Virus record (IMG/VR): IMGVR_UViG_3300006789_000253
Span: 1-20,128 of that record
Reading direction: 5' to 3' (one strand)
From: a virus
Length of the DNA stretch: 20,128 nt
A model generated the notes under the pieces. That model was given only the letters and a program-made list of their open reading frames with translations. It did no database searches and was not told the DNA's origin. The translations under genes were made by a program, and so were the position numbers. This document shows, in pieces, positions 19,937 to 20,128 of the stretch. Every line of letters starts with the position of its first letter. Positions within the stretch are counted from its first letter, which is position 1.

Positions 19937-20128
19937 AATGGAACATATGCAAAATCAAACGATTGAACAACTTATCGAAAATACTCCTCACGAGGATTTT
20001 CAATTTGTTCTACCTTTCAAATTAACTAAAAAACAAATGGAAGGTTTGTTTCATCAAGTCGAAATAAAAGATGACCGTCAAACTATCCAAATTGATACCG
20101 ACATCTTACTTGAAGTAAGGGGAGGGGA
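19929..20128 (+). CDS. Early protein, unknown function (3' end beyond the window)
   Basis: An open frame starts at the ATG of the shared promoter's ATGGGAAA and continues to the window end (at least 66 residues); in-frame ATGs at 19938 and 19947 are alternatives. It reads M-G-K-M-E-H-M-Q-N-Q, then IEQLIENTPHEDFQFVLPF, KLTKKQMEGLF and IQIDTDILLEVRGG, a mixed alpha/beta pattern. Truncated by the window, so no function can be assigned. Confidence 0.55.
   Translation, partial: MGKMEHMQNQTIEQLIENTPHEDFQFVLPFKLTKKQMEGLFHQVEIKDDRQTIQIDTDILLEVRGG

Noticed and set aside
1-20128. tRNA genes, CRISPR arrays, integrase or attachment site
   Set aside because: I looked in the gaps and found no cloverleaf, no regularly spaced repeats, and no recombinase-like protein.

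Overview
The window looks like about 20 kb of a tailed actinobacteriophage genome, siphovirus-like, A+T-rich and probably from an aquatic host. Four WhiB-type iron-sulfur proteins (a family restricted to Actinobacteria and their phages) point to the host. Tail fibre and tail chaperone genes, a peptidase endolysin, a holin candidate, a RecT-like recombinase, an SSB and a RusA-like resolvase point to a phage. I see no integrase, repressor, tRNA, CRISPR array or insertion sequence.

Layout. (1) 1-6924, rightward: late genes. The 3' end of a minor tail protein is followed by tail-fibre/adhesin genes, a tail assembly chaperone, an M15 endolysin, a peptidoglycan-binding protein with a histone-H1-like basic tail, and an r1t-type holin candidate. 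Many of these genes overlap by one base (TAATG). (2) 6925-11115, leftward: an operon transcribed from about 11.2 kb. It encodes a hypothetical protein with a TTG start, the RecT-like protein, a winged-helix replication initiator with internal iteron-like repeats, a secreted transglycosylase-like protein, a small zinc-type protein, a second secreted protein, a 52-aa CHC protein and an HNH endonuclease. (3) 11304-18088, rightward: early/middle genes. These are two small proteins, two WhiB proteins, a PD-(D/E)XK nuclease candidate, a zinc-finger-rich HNH protein, a RusA-like resolvase, SSB, several small proteins including HTH and ribbon-helix-helix candidates, a UDP-glucuronate-decarboxylase-like sugar-nucleotide enzyme, and a DUF932 protein behind its own promoter region. 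(4) 18089-18349: a non-coding stretch with strong stems and an intrinsic terminator, possibly a structured RNA. (5) 18350-18964, leftward: two more WhiB genes. (6) 19123-20128, rightward: small early proteins, the last cut by the window edge.

The most interesting structure is regulatory. Three rightward units share a promoter core in which a TANNNT -10 hexamer is followed, after exactly 8 bases, by ATGGGAAA, a geometry that suggests leaderless mRNAs. A different element (AGCTAATACAG-NN-CTGTCAC, then 7 bases, then AAATAAAATG) precedes both the leftward replication operon and the DUF932 gene, in opposite orientations. A TTGAGAACTC site lies in both divergent intergenic regions. The initiator gene carries three 24-bp repeats with conserved dyads beside A+T-rich DNA, resembling the lambda-type arrangement of an origin inside the initiator gene. 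All functional names come from reading motifs in the translated sequence; no database search was run.
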